Assembly: GCA_003232595.1 (NCBI GenBank)
Contig: QIIJ01000242.1
Location: 1-5,539, forward strand
Direction of reading: 5' to 3'
Length of the DNA: 5,539 nucleotides
From: Aurantimonadaceae bacterium
Lineage (GTDB): Bacteria > Pseudomonadota > Alphaproteobacteria > Rhizobiales > Rhizobiaceae
This document shows positions 5,523 through 5,539 of this stretch, one piece after another (position 1 is the stretch's first letter; each line of letters begins with the position of its first letter). The notes below the pieces were generated by a model, which worked only from the letters and a program-made list of their open reading frames with translations, was not told the origin of the DNA and searched no databases. A program made the translations under genes and the position numbers.

Positions 5523-5539
5523 TTGAGCAATCACGGTTA
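5523..5539 (+). CDS. Possible start of a downstream gene, cut by the window end
   Basis: TTG at 5523-5525 is preceded by AAAGG (5511-5515) with a 7-nt gap and opens a frame reading M-S-N-H-G. It begins only two bases after the fahA stop, as in a tight operon. Too little is visible to name it. A homogentisate pathway gene such as the 1,2-dioxygenase would fit the context, but nothing in the bases shows that. Confidence 0.3.

Noticed and set aside
1..5539. Search for a novel defence system, mobile element, CRISPR array or RNA gene
   Set aside because: All long coding regions are accounted for by core metabolic and regulatory families, and no direct-repeat array, transposase motif, tRNA or rRNA signature was seen.

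Overview
The window looks like chromosomal core DNA from an alphaproteobacterium, most likely of the order Hyphomicrobiales (Rhizobiales). The main reason is the protein at 1631-2209, which matches the DUF6101 family as I remember it from Rhizobiales, next to a proteobacterial-type UbiA. Base composition looks moderate by eye, lower than in many soil rhizobia. I see no rRNA, tRNA, CRISPR array, insertion sequence, integrase or other mobile element.

Layout from left to right. (1) 1-1381, + strand: an FAD-dependent D-2-hydroxyacid dehydrogenase (D-2-hydroxyglutarate dehydrogenase/GlcD type). Its N-terminus is cut off by the window edge. It is broken near 565 by an apparent net loss of 20 nt that removes a conserved FAD-binding loop and shifts the frame. 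(2) 1382-1630: a 249-bp gene-free stretch with a long imperfect hairpin, TTAA-type half-sites, and a second hairpin just before the next gene. (3) 1631-2209, + strand: a DUF6101 protein of unknown function. (4) 2206-4393, - strand: a compact three-gene unit read right to left, MarR regulator > maiA > ubiA. The first pair overlaps by 4 bp (ATGA), and ubiA follows after 74 bp. The ubiA and DUF6101 stop codons interlock within one TTAA. (5) 4394-4512: a divergent control region with overlapping promoter-like elements and an imperfect palindrome that is a candidate operator. (6) 4513-5520, + strand: fumarylacetoacetate hydrolase. (7) 5523 to the window end: a possible TTG start of another gene.

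How the genes fit together. Maleylacetoacetate isomerase and fumarylacetoacetate hydrolase are the last two steps of homogentisate (tyrosine/phenylalanine) breakdown, yielding fumarate and acetoacetate. The MarR protein between them, divergent from fahA and translationally coupled to maiA, is best read as the local regulator. UbiA, the 4-hydroxybenzoate polyprenyltransferase of ubiquinone synthesis, sits at the end of the same transcription unit, so an aromatic catabolic unit and quinone biosynthesis may share transcription.

I did not find a previously undescribed system. The points most worth a second look are the single lesion in the FAD dehydrogenase, the layout of the divergent promoter/operator with the TTG start of the MarR gene, the maiA-ubiA linkage, and the unexplained hairpin at 1437-1471.
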